A DNA stretch of 64,000 nucleotides. Source: Epiperipatus broadwayi. Its lineage: Eukaryota > Onychophora > Udeonychophora > Euonychophora > Peripatidae. The translations under genes and the position numbers were made by a program. This document shows positions 1 through 11,918 of this stretch, piece by piece. The notes under the pieces were generated by a model. The model was not told the DNA's origin. It saw only the letters and a program-made list of their open reading frames with translations, and searched no databases. Each line of letters starts with the position of its first letter. Positions within the stretch are counted from its first letter, which is position 1. The stretch spans positions 2,916,001-2,980,000 of the forward strand of contig JAQFVV010000031.1 in assembly GCA_028023455.1 (NCBI GenBank), read 5' to 3'.

Positions 1-32
1 TGATTATGCAATAGGCAAATCAAAGTACTTTG

Positions 33-156
<124 letters not shown>

Positions 157-2490
157 GAAGTAAACATTAACTTATTGAGATAGCTCAGACAAAGAACATA
201 GTTTTAATTTTACCAATGCAATCTCATATCATATGAAATATCTTTATAATTTACCCCTGTTTGATTGCATTTAATAAAAACAATCTATAATTAAAATTAC
301 TAATGCATATAGTCATAGAGGTATCTACAACTTCTTTCTCAGAAAAAATTAATACATTAACAATTGATTTAAATTTTAAATACATGAGTCTATTATTTAA
401 GCCTATCATTAAGCTACTATTATACTCTTAACTATTATTAATAAATTAGATAATTAAAAAAAAATTTTGTCTTAAATGTCTGTTACCAATTTTTTCCTTG
501 GCACATTGATGATAACAAAATACAAATGTAGGTTTCCATGAACATTTTTATTTTTAAATGATATTCAACTATTCCTTTGTCCATATTACAATCAATGGTA
601 AACTTTGATAGTTCATAGCTTCATGATAATTAAGCATAGCATTTGTTATTAATAATTCCATTTAAATCATAAAGATATCAAATGAGGGGAAGTTTTGTGT
701 TCTTTGATTCTAATTAAGTTTTGTACTCATAGTACATATTTCTTTATTATGAGTTCAGAATCTATTTGTACAGCAAGGTAAGATAAAACACAAAATTTTA
801 AGCAAAAAAAAGTTCTTCTTGCTGAATTTGTTTTTATAGCTATAGTAACACAAAATGTAGTATTTTTTTTAAACACTGGATCTGAATATGTGATTTCTTT
901 TTTCTAATCTTAGTAAGACATTGTTATCATTTGACAAAACAATAAAATATTTCAATTTTTAAATTTGATAAATAAAATATCCATCAACTCACCATTTATT
1001 CCAAATTAAGAAGCATATAACTTATCATAAAACCTTTAATTGTTATTTTAATTTGTTATTTTTCTATAGTTTATAGGTAATTAAATAAAAAAACAATTCA
1101 AGGTCATATATATAATAAAAATATGTTTATTCTGTTCTAAATAAATCTGAAATAAATGAATCATTTATTTATTAAAATTAAAAATTTATTTTGTTAAATT
1201 ATATTGAATGACATCAATGTTTTATTGAAATTCGAAAAAAGAAATCACATGTTCAAAATTAGAGTTTATAAGTATAGACTGTATTGTTTATATTACTATA
1301 GAGACAGAAAATGATTTCAGAAGGAAGAACACACACTTTCTTTCATTAAAACTTTGTATTTTAATCTTACCTTATTTTATAAGTAGATTCTGAACTTGCA
1401 GTAAAGAAAATTTATTGTCAGTAAAAGCAAAATATACTTGAATTGTAATATTGACAAAGAAAAAACAATTGGATAACACTCAAAGATTAAATGGCTATGG
1501 ATTTTTACATATGTGTGTGCTATCAAGAAGATGCAAAGGAAATCTTCAAAATAAAATAGCACCATTGAAGTTTTATATATGCTAACATTAAAAGATGCTC
1601 ATAGAAAAAGATATTACTTATTAACAATAGTTGGAATTATAATAGTAATATTCACAAACATTTATAAAAATCTTTCTTCCAAATTAATAATATTGATTAT
1701 AAAGCAATTTAGGTTTGTCATTCGATAATTTAAATAATAATAATCAAGCAAAAATAAAAGATCAATTAAACATAAATAATATTTGCATAACTTAGTTTAA
1801 ATTATAAATAACTTTATAAAATTTTATTATTTGGTTCTTATTCTTTTTAAAAAGTAATAATATTAAGAATTGTCCATATAACCATATATTTTTATTTTTA
1901 TTTGCATGAAGGAGAATTTATAGTTAATTCTTTCTTGACAATATGCATTGATAATTTTAATTATAAATTATATATCATTTCTAATTATACTATAATAAGG
2001 GTGTACTATAAATGAATTATAAATGTACATTATATGATGTTAATTGCTTTTATAAATTATTATTTATTTTAATCACTACAAAAATTAATATTTATCTTAA
2101 TAAATTCCCTATTGTTATTAATCTAGGTATTTTGATTTACTACTCCATGAACCATTAAACAGCTATTTTATTTTATCCTGTAGTATATTTCATGTGATAT
2201 CTCACTATCCAGTAAAACATTATTTAATAAATTTTATCTTCTTTGCCAAGCAAGTATATTTATTATGGATTCATTGGTGGTCTCTATAAATTTATGAATC
2301 CATTGTACATGTAGACATAAACTAATATAAAGTAATTTGTGATCAACTCATTTATTTTTTCAATTATATTTTAAATTGCCTGAGTATAATATTTACTCAG
2401 TAAATTCAGATTGTCCAAATATGTAATATATAAGTAGAGAAAACCACTTGGTTCATAATTATATTTATTACAGATAATTATCCAAATATC
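157..2490. other. AT-rich spacer, no gene seen
   Basis: Very AT-rich DNA with frequent stops in all frames. I see no protein motif, RNA gene or clear repeat boundary here. Confidence 0.6.
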
Positions 2491-2834
2491 TAATGCATTT
2501 TTGCAGTCCAACTATCACTGTTCAGTTATAATATTTTCAATACATTTGAGGGTTACCTAATCTGAAGGCATTTATTGAATAGTCAATTCCATTTATGATA
2601 TTAGTTATTTAGCATGATGATCATTCTATTATTTTATATTATTATTTATATATTTTGGCTTCTCAAAATGACACATTTTGTTTATAAGGCTGCATGAAAT
2701 CTACAAGTTATTCAAAACAGTTATGTTCATTTTATTTTATTCATTATTAGAATAATGTTTCCTTTGCATTTGGCTCACCCAAATTCATAGATTATGATAG
2801 AATATATATATAGTTTTCCTTTACAAATTCATGG

Positions 2835-2872
<38 letters not shown>

Positions 2873-3276
2873 GTATATATATATATATATATATATATAC
2901 ATTGTAAAGGAAAACTATATATGTGTTCTATCATACCCCATGAATTTGTAAAAAAAAACTATATATATATTCTATCATACCCTATGAATTTGGGTGAGCC
3001 AAATGCAAAGGAAACATTATTCTAATAATGAATAAAATAAAATGAACATAACTGTTTTGAATAACTTGTAGATTTCATGCAGTCTTATAAACAAAATGTG
3101 TCATTTTGAGAAGCCAAAATATATAAATATTAATATAAAATAATAGAATGATAATCATGCTAAATAACTAATATCATAAATGGAATTGATTATTCAATAA
3201 ATGCCTTCAGATTAGGTAACCCTCAAATCTATTGAAAATATTATAACTGAACAGTGATAGTTGGACTGCAAAAATG

Positions 3277-3281
<5 letters not shown>
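2491..3281. repeat. Long foldback (inverted-repeat) element
   Basis: The left arm (2491-2837) reappears as its reverse complement at about 2934-3281 with few mismatches; the outer ends read TAATGCATTTTTGCAGTCC and its near-perfect complement. The inner spacer is mainly a TA microsatellite (about 2837-2900). The right arm carries one extra copy of a block of about 45 bp near its inner end (about 2911-2950). No coding potential is seen. The layout fits a non-autonomous foldback/MITE-like element; a target duplication cannot be resolved because the right edge runs into TA repeats. Confidence 0.85.

Positions 3282-3346
<65 letters not shown>
3277..3346. repeat. TA dinucleotide microsatellite
   Basis: An almost uninterrupted TA run abutting the outer end of the foldback. 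Translations across it give only repeated Tyr-Ile and are not genes. Confidence 0.95.
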
Positions 3347-3349
<3 letters not shown>

Positions 3350-5300
3350 AGGAGTATATATATATTCATACATACATATAATCAATATGTATACATTATA
3401 TTTGTATTCTTATTATATTTATGAAAATAAATATATAATTTAGTAAGTTAGTATTTTTCATTTTTTATAATAAAAAATCATTGTTGGAAAAAAAATAGTT
3501 GACAAGGCAATGATCTCTGGGTTCACATACAGTTTATCTAATTAAAGGAAATGAAATTAACTTAGTGAATTAATATCGAATTGTATTGTAACAATGTAGC
3601 ATGCGATATGCTTCAGCAAGCTCATGCAGCTAGATAAAAAAATAATTCTATTTTTATTTGAAGATTAAGGATTCTATTATTTCAGCTGTATCCCCACAAA
3701 GATTTATACTGTGTTTATTTTAAAAGAACAGTGTATAAGATAAAATCTATATTTTGAATGATTTAATACTTATTAGAAGAGATTTCTAATATTTTTTTAA
3801 AGGAAGTAATTTGAATATATTCTCATGTTCGATAAAAATTATTCTAATTGGAGTTTGAAAATGTAAACCTTATTTTAAAAAAGAACATGTTTGTAAAAAC
3901 TTCAACTAAATTTAATGTACTTTACATTATAAGAAAAATGCAGAGTAGAACACTTATTCATCATGGGATATATAAAATGCACTTGCCTAGTCAAATATAT
4001 ATGTGTGAATAACATCTTTTGCTAAATGCCTATAAAATTATATAAAAGTTAGATCTTCAAAATGGAATTATAATTGTTAATAAAGGAACTGTGTATTAAC
4101 AAAGATGAAATCTACATATAAAGAGGAAACTAAATGTCAACTTGGGATATCTTATTATTTTCTTTAATGTCTAACAATGAAGGAATTAAAAATTGCATCT
4201 TTGAAGGATTTTCATTTGCGAATTTCAGGAACATCTTAGATTATTGTATTAACTTTTATAAATACCATTTAAGTTTTTAAAAATTATAATTGGTAAAGAT
4301 TAATTTCATTTCCTTTATTATCATATTCATCTCATTAAAGAAATGAATAATAAGAGAGAATTAATAATTGAAAATATTTTTATTTTTATTTATAATTAAT
4401 AAAGATTTAGATGTAGGTTAAGAAATATTAATATGGAAAAGGCATGTAAAGATATAAAGGGATAAAGTGAACTTGGAGGTAAGAGATTAAATTAATTTTA
4501 AGTTCACATACTATTATTTTTATGACATGACACTACTTTGTTTATACTAATCCAAATAGTTTAATAACTATAATGTATGATAAGTGGATAAATGACTAAC
4601 ATTGATATGAAATATATATTTTTATATTAGTAAACATAAATTATGTACAATCATTTTAATGAATGAAAACATTATGTATAAATAATTGGATTATTACTTG
4701 TATAATCTAATTAATATATAATAGTGTTAATGTAGAAGTCTTAATATTTGAATACTTATATTTTATATATGTTATAAAAAAATCACGTAGTGTTATAAGT
4801 TAGAAAAGTAAATAGAATATTTATATTTTTTACTATAAGAAAGTAGATATATAAATAATTTTTATATATTGTAAAATTTAAGTTATTTATTTGTTAAATA
4901 AATAATTATTATGTTTTTTATATTAAATTAAATGAAGTCTTCAATTTTGTTTTATTTAATTTAAAGAGTTAGTGAATTTGTTATTAATATTACTTTAGAA
5001 TATTGATAGGAACCCCTGAAGAGAATCAATTGTTAAACTTCCCTGAGTTCAAAATCTGAGCATAACGGTTAAGTCAATTAAGGTGAAAATTGATTTGATG
5101 TGGTTTAGATATAATAATTGATTAATAATAAGTTATTTGTTGGGAACAGAGTTTTATATCAAAATTAAATCACATCATTCGTGGGATCCTATATGAAGAC
5201 CTTAAATCTGACTATAGTGAGATGCGAATGCCTTAACTTATTTTTTTGAGAAAATGCATACCATATATATATATATTGTAAAGAAAATATATATATATAT
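3347..5300. other. AT-rich spacer, no gene seen
   Basis: No coding signal, RNA gene or strong repeat was recognised. Short B-box-like words occur (for example near 3518 and 5047) but without a convincing partner A box. Confidence 0.5.
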
Positions 5301-5390
5301 ATTGTAAAAGAAAACTATATATATATATATTCTATCACACCCTACGAATTTGGATGACCCAAATATAAAGGAAACATTATTCTAATATAT
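5301..5390 (+). repeat. Fragment of the 2.5-3.3 kb foldback family
   Basis: The stretch beginning with TTGTAAAAGAAAACTATATA and ending near GAAACATTATTCTAATATA matches the inner half of the right arm at about 2911-3027 with scattered differences. This shows that the foldback is a dispersed repeat. Both sides of the fragment are TA microsatellite. Confidence 0.75.
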
Positions 5391-5443
5391 ATATATATGT
5401 AAAATAAATAAAATATCCGTTAATTAAAAACGATATTGTAATT

Positions 5444-5531
5444 ATAATTGAAATAATATTTTTAACGGTTTACAAACAATTACAAACAATCCTTAAATCT
5501 GCAGAACCGTTAAAAATATTATTTCAATTAT
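5444..5531. repeat. 27-bp stem hairpin
   Basis: Positions 5444-5470 and 5505-5531 are exact reverse complements, with a 34-base loop containing two copies of TTACAAACAA. No terminator or gene context is visible; it is probably a small MITE-like or foldback remnant. Confidence 0.85.
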
Positions 5532-5559
5532 ATATATATTGCTTTCATTAATTTAATCA

Positions 5560-6752
5560 AATCGTTTGACTCAATTAGTTGAACAGCTTTATGGAAATGT
5601 TTGAAAATAATTTATTGTATTAGTATTATAAAATTTATATATAATGAAATAAGAGAAACTTTATTATTATTGGCAAAAAATATGAGGCATTTGAAACTAA
5701 AACTGATATTACAGAAGGCTATGTATTAATTACAATTGTGTTCTTCATTTTTAATGACAGTGGTTTCGAACAATTTATAGGCAACTTCATAAAACAGACT
5801 TGAATTTGGTAGTCATAGAAGATCATAATTACATTATAAAAATGATCCCCAAAACATTCTTAATAAAGTGCAATATTGATTGTTTTCAATAGGTAGATCT
5901 AGCTAAGGATAAAATATAATTAAAAAAATCTTCAAAACGTAAAGTTCATTGCAGAGAAAAATTAATACACAGCAACATAATATGTCAAATAAATACCACA
6001 AAAGACTAATAAGTGATGTATATGGACATATGGATGTTTTATAGATTGGTATGTATAGTCTTATCAAAATTCTCTCTTTTTTTTTTTCGTTTTTGCATAT
6101 ATATATATATCACTTTTTAATTAGAATGGTCATATTTTTACATTTTTCTTTAAAAACTTCAAATATAAACTATATCTGCCTTTGGGGGAAAAAAATCAAA
6201 TAATCTGTCTGTGTTTATAAAATTTTGTCATCATTATTTATTCATATATATATAACATCTATAAATTAGGTCACAAAACAGATAAAAGGGTATAAAGTAT
6301 ATTAGCAGTTTGAAAAAAAAAAAGATATTTACGTATTTACGTTATAAATATTTGCCACCATCATTTATTAATATATAATATACATTGTGACACTGGTGAG
6401 TCAAGTCAACAGAGAAATAATTAGAAGTTAGGGTATTAAGTTGGCACTAAATAAATATGTCAATATTCTTTCCCAAAATCAAAGAAATTAACGAGCTGGG
6501 GGGTAAATATAATTGTTTATTCAAATAAATGAAAAATAAGTACACCTAAATAGGCATATATATGTTAATGTGAAAAAATACTCATATAGAGGTTAAATGT
6601 AATATTTATTGTACCGAGGTTACTTTCTTTTACATCATATTCATGGTCAAGACTGCTGAGCAGACGAATATGCCATGAAAGCGTCAACAAAAATATACTA
6701 GGTACAATAAAAACTCTGTATGAATATTTTTTTCACATTAATATTTAGAATG
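5560..6752. other. AT-rich spacer, no gene seen
   Basis: Nothing beyond homopolymer and TA runs was recognised. Confidence 0.5.
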
Positions 6753-6761
6753 TGAGATTAT

Positions 6762-7524
6762 AGGCAGGATTCAAACTCAGACTTTCACATGACCCACTAC
6801 TCTCAGTGCCATCTCATATTGCTGACTCACCTGATCACATGCATGTTGAAAAGATAAATAATCATCAATATAGGTATTTCATACTAATCCAGCAATCATC
6901 AGTTGGTCTAGATTACTATCCTCACATATATATATAATCAATGCTCAGCTTTATATTAAGATAGCCAATCTTCATACGTTAATGGACAGCTTCAAACTAT
7001 TTCAACTCACAACTTTTCAGCCTTCCATTTCATTGAAAATCTGATGATGGAACGTTTAAGGCCCTACAATCTATTAATTTATATAAATAGTGTGTAAAAG
7101 GTCTGCCTATCCTTCGCATATGTATGTATAAATGGATTATTCTTCTGTACATGAGGGGTCAGAATGACTAATATGTCAACATGGGTAGGATGACAACCTT
7201 GCACTAACAAGGGCTTTGAACATTCCATCATCAGATTTTCAATGAAATGGAAGGCTGAAAAGTTGTGAGTCGGAGTAGTTTGAAGCCTGTCCATTAAAGT
7301 ATAAAGATTAGCTATCTTAATATAAAGCTGAGCACTGATTATATATATGTATGAGGATAGTAATCTAGACCAACTGAGGATTGCTGGTTTAGCATGAAAT
7401 ACGTATATTGGTGATTATTTATTTTTTTAAAATGAGTGATCAGGTGAGTCAGCAATATGAGTTCGAATCCCGCATATATTATATATATATAAATGCAGGT
7501 TTAAGCCTGCACAATCTATTAATT
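6762..7524. mobile_element. Foldback of a tRNA-related SINE family
   Basis: The left arm (about 6764-7065) and right arm (about 7209-7475) are imperfect inverted copies of one unit, separated by about 140 bp. At the outer edge of each arm is a pol III B-box-like word: on the minus strand GAGTTTGAATCC (about 6769-6780), and on the plus strand GAGTTCGAATCCC (about 7461-7473). The right arm lacks about 38 bp between two ATGAG words that is present in the left arm. A nine-base word, TGAGATTAT, occurs at 6753-6761 and 7525-7533 and may be the target-site duplication. The spacer is homologous to the tail of the 16.3-17.1 kb element. Inference: two SINE copies in opposite orientation, or one copy with an inverted duplication. 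Confidence 0.8.
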
Positions 7525-7689
7525 ATGAGATTATGAAAATATAATTATATATATATTTATAGAGAAGTTTAAATAGCCATTTATTTTAATAAAAGAACAA
7601 AGGAGATATTTACTAAGAGAAAAATATTTTTTGTGAATTTTTGTGGAGAGAATTAAAAAAAGATTAATTAAATGCTATGTGTGGAGTGT

Positions 7690-8083
7690 ACTATTGTATG
7701 ATTGAGAAATATGAAGACTGAATAATAAAATTAGAAACAGATCGGAAGTCCTGGTCATGGAGACGGATGGATAAAATCAATCGGATGAATAAAATAACAA
7801 ATGATGTTTTGAAAAGAGTAATTGAAAAAAAAAAGAAGATTGATTGAGGAAATTAGAGATAGAAAGATAAACTTGATTGGACATATATTAAGAAGAAATT
7901 ATAGTTAAATGAAAGATGTTTGAAGGAAATGGTGAATGGAGACATAATGAAACAAGGAAAAAAATGGCATTGCTGGGTGATGTAAGAGATGTTGTTACGT
8001 GAAATTGATGAGCTGGGCAAAGAAGAGAACGAAATGGAAAAATGGATTAATTGATGATGCGATTGTTCTTTGGACTTGTCCAT
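7690..8083 (+). pseudogene. LINE C-terminal relic
   Basis: The plus strand encodes, with frameshifts, WSWRRMDKINRMNKITND followed by VLKRVIEKKK (about 7756-7836), then LIEEIRDRKINLIGHILRR (about 7840-7900) and, after a stop and shift, GNGEWRHNETRKKMALLGDV (about 7925-7985). This follows the order of the C-terminal tail found in many animal non-LTR retrotransposons, where a tryptophan- and arginine-rich block (WTD, TNEEVL, R.RK..GHILR) precedes a G-x-GRGRPR-type basic segment and an LLDD-like end. At least three frame disruptions show it is dead. The reverse transcriptase part is not visible upstream. The clade (RTE- or Jockey-like) is uncertain. Confidence 0.75.
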
Positions 8084-10370
8084 GTTACATGATTCTATTG
8101 ATTGATTGAGTGATTAAAAACAAAATAAAGAAATATTAAAATAAATTACTGTAATGTAATTTTCTTATAAAGACATTTAAAATTAAAAATCAAATTTTAT
8201 GATTTAGAGTGGGGAGGGGAATATCTGTGTGAAACAAAAATAACTTCAATTGATCAGTCCAAAATTGTAAATACCAAACATATATTTTTAAAAGATTATT
8301 GGGCTGGCCAAGATAATAATTTATGATAAGAAGTTCTTAAAAAATTGGTATTATGATATAATTGAATTTACTATTATTATAAGCAAACATGTATGTATTA
8401 CAGGCAATAATACAATAATGTGTTCTATTAAAAAAATTAAAATTTGAAAACATTAATTAGCAAAAAAGTATTTGTTCAAAATAAACAAGAAATAATTACA
8501 CCTGAGCAATAGATTAAAAGCTTTTAATATATTATGAAAAACATACTGTGCAAATAGTTGGACTGGCATAAAAAAACATTAAAAAACAAAACAAAACAAA
8601 ACAAAAGAAAACATGCTATAGAAGGGTTTGGAAAGAAAATATCTGAAATCAGACAAAAGGAACGAAATCAGTATCACATAGATTTCACCAGTAGCTGTTC
8701 TTTGGAGTAAATTTGAATATGAGTGAAAATAGTTTAGATAATCATCAGTGCCAAAAATTTTTAAGTATACTTATAATAATACAAAAATAAACCAAGCTTG
8801 TATTTCTAGCTTAGTCAATATGTCTTATCCACCGTCCATCATGTTATACTTAAAAGAGAAGAGTTGCTTGTTTCAGTCCTAGTATGAAGTGAAACTTATT
8901 CCATTGTCTGATATTATTGGAAAATGAGTTGATTTTGAATTAGAAACTATTTACCTATCTTCCAGAATGTTGACTACATGCATAAAAACTAGAAAACTGA
9001 TGAATAACCTATAAGTTAATCATTGCTCTTATAATCTAAAGCAAATTAAAATTCACTAGCATTTGAAATTATTGTTCAATTAATCATCTTAACTACATTG
9101 CAAAACCTTGGAAGATGTTAGACCTAGAAAGGAATGAAGTTAAACATGCATCTATTTGAGCTACATATATGAACATGCATTAATTAATGCTAGTAAAATA
9201 TTTTTTTAATACCTATTGTGTAGAATGGTCTTAAAAAAATAAGTTATTATTTATACATTTATAAGTAATGTGTTTATTTTATTTTTAACATTATGACTAA
9301 AATTTGTGAATTTCTTTTCAAGAATTGAAATTATGTGTGAGGATGAAAATAGTTTCATTTCTTCACGGAGGAATAAGATGGATTAAATTCTAAACTTTAG
9401 GATGTTTTATTTCTAAATTAAGTGAATGTGAAGCTTCTTTAATTTGCAGTTCTCAAAGCATTATTTCTAACTTATAATCTCATGTTCAAAAATGAAGAAT
9501 AGAAATTAACATTTTATCCTATTAACTAAAGATATATGCTTAATATAATAATTCTATTTTTTTTATTTATTCTGCAATTTTGAATGTTGTATGTTTATTG
9601 ATATTTATTAATATTATTTATACGCTAACTAGTGCTAACTAACAAATAAACTGTTAAATTTAAACATAGCCTATTATTATTTAACTCTCATTCACACATC
9701 TTGAGAGTTAAAGTGAAAAAAACTTAATGAATGTAGGAGAGAATCAAACCTAAATTTGCAGAAAATATCTCCAAGTACAGAGGTGGCACTCAGGATCATG
9801 ACCAGGATCATAAATAAATAAAAGCTATCTGAAACAGATTTTTTTGTTGTTGAAATATTTATTATATGTTTTTTAAGAGTAAGTTGATTAGTATTTTTTT
9901 AAAAACTTAGATACAAATGGTTTATGATAACTTTTCTTTAGAATGTGTACCATAAAAATATAGCCAGTGTTGTAAATGATGATTTTAAAAGATAAATTTA
10001 TTGTTTACTGAAAGTTCTGCTTTTATTAGATATACTATTTACCTACCCATTTTTAAAAATAAGATTGGAAAGCCTCATAGAAAAGTTTAGAATATAAGGC
10101 TGAATTTATTAGATTCATTGTAACCAAGCAATTTAAGTTGTAAATGGTCATAATAAATTTTAGAATGCATAATATAATTTAAAAATTCAAGTTATATCCA
10201 AAAAAAAAAAAAACTCTATTAATATTTTAATCTTTCTTTGCTTTAATAAAAAATTGAGAAAGAATTTTACTACCTAATATAAATTCAATTTGAAATAGAT
10301 TTAATGGGTGTGTTATTATTAATTCTTTTTACTTTAGTTTGTAAAACCTTTTAATAAAACCAATTAGTCA
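8084..10370. other. AT-rich spacer with minor repeats
   Basis: It holds a short AAAAC microsatellite (about 8583-8606) and, near 9740-9830 on the minus strand, a B-box-like word (TAGGTTTGATTC) that could belong to a worn SINE. No gene is recognised. Confidence 0.45.
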
Positions 10371-10371
10371 A

Positions 10372-10450
10372 GCGTTGGTGGTCGAGTGGTCAGGACAGCT
10401 GCCTTACAAGCAGTTGTCCCGGGTTAGTGGATTCGCTTCCCGGCCGATGC
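10372..10450 (+). repeat. tRNA-Val(TAC)-like sequence with enlarged T-arm
   Basis: A tRNA-like fold is visible. The acceptor arm GCGTTGG (10372-10378) pairs with CCGATGC (10444-10450). The anticodon stem GCTGC/GCAGT (10398-10402 and 10410-10414) encloses the loop CTTACAA with anticodon TAC (10405-10407). The T-stem CCGGG/CCCGG lies at 10419-10423 and 10439-10443. The T-loop has 15 bases instead of 7, which argues against a working tRNA. An A-box-like TGGTCGAGTGG lies at 10378-10388. The G+C content stands out from the surroundings. It is most likely the head of a tRNA-derived SINE, or a tRNA pseudogene; a functional tRNA gene is unlikely. Confidence 0.75.
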
Positions 10451-10927
10451 TATGACACATGAGAAAATGAGTCTCATATTTATTCAAGGCTATTGGTGCA
10501 TCGGTTGCTTTAACAAAATTAAAAACATATTCTACAAATAAATATGTTAACATTAAATAAATGGATAAATACTAAGTAGTAGCAGAAACAAAATACTATG
10601 CATAATTATGATTCATTTATTTTTTATAAAGATAGTATATTGTGCTATAACTACCAGGGAACAATGTTTTGCTTTTATTATGTAAGCATTACACTTAATT
10701 ATTTAGAACTAATACTTCTCTCCACTTTACAAAGTAAGTTGATAAACTGGATTATGTTTGGAACATTAGAACTTTAAATCTTTGTTATTATATAAGAGAG
10801 CACTAGAAGAGTAATTATGAAAATCCTACTAGCCAGAATTTACTTGTAAAAATCTTGTTTATTATTGATTTTAGTCAATCCTTAAAATTTTTAGCTTTAA
10901 AAATCGAAAGAAGAAAGGATGGTCATA

Positions 10928-10957
10928 TCTCTCTGCTCTCTCTCTCTGTGTGTGTGC
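10928..10957. repeat. CT/GT dinucleotide microsatellite
   Basis: A short CT run passes into a GT run. Confidence 0.85.
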
Positions 10958-11610
10958 ACATCAAAACAGGAAGTGTTAAAGAAGACAAGTAAACAAATAA
11001 ATAGAAACACACTGAGCAAGCAATTATGAGTTGACTAATAATGGAAGAGTAAACGTTTTTTCTAAGGACGGTATGTGGATTATTAATGCCCGTTAGCTAA
11101 ATAGCCTGTCTTCTTTTGGCATCAACATGCACCCAGAAGGTTAGCACATTTCAACCTTGTAGTGATTACTCAGTAGAAGTCCCACTAAGAATAATAAAAA
11201 AAAATTAGGTATTAAAGAGGTTGCCCCAGTCTACATATAATTTTTGTATGCCTCAGGTCTCTAATTGTACATAGTTAATATTATACTGTTTTCAACTGTA
11301 ATGAAATGTATTTATAATTATGTGTACCTAATTGTCATATGTATATAAGTATATACATATTTTATCAATTCCATTTGTATAAATTAATCTTCAACGTTAT
11401 TAAATAAGAAATAACTAAACCTGTTTATGTACCTCATTTTTTATTGTGCTAGATTAATAAGCACTATCTATTTTAAATTTTAAATACCCAGCAGGTTTTA
11501 AACTCAAGAAAATTTAAAACATAAATATATAGTCGGTCACCAAATAGATCAACACCTATATATTTTTATTCTTCTTCTTCCTTTCCTTATGTATTGATTT
11601 CTATATTTAC
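10958..11610. other. Spacer, no gene seen
   Basis: Slightly less AT-rich than its neighbours at about 11040-11180, but with no open frame or recognised repeat. Confidence 0.4.
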
Positions 11611-11918
11611 ATATCATACCATTTCTAATCTTCTTATTCACTTAACAATACTATTTTTATACCAAAGCTTTACTCTTACAGTTTCAATTGTCCTGCAGTC
11701 ATCATCAGAGCTACAATATCAAAATATATAATCATACAATCAATAAATACATCAATATAAATATGTGTATAAATATAAATATGTATATAAAAGGTATTTA
11801 ATGTATGATTATATATTTGGACATTGTAGCTCTGATGATGACTGCAGGACAGTCAAAACTGTAAAAATGAAGTTTTGGTATAAAAAATAGTATAAGAAGA
11901 TTGGAAATAGTATCATAT
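11611..11918. repeat. Foldback repeat with ~115-bp arms
   Basis: The left arm (about 11611-11736) and right arm (about 11802-11918) are inverted copies; the core CTGCAGTCATCATCAGAGCT and its complement are conserved, and the left arm carries a small insertion near 11635. The 65-bp spacer is AT-rich. No coding potential is seen. Confidence 0.85.

Noticed and set aside
10372-10450. Functional tRNA-Val gene
   Set aside because: The T-loop has 15 bases instead of 7, and the sequence sits in repeat-like DNA.
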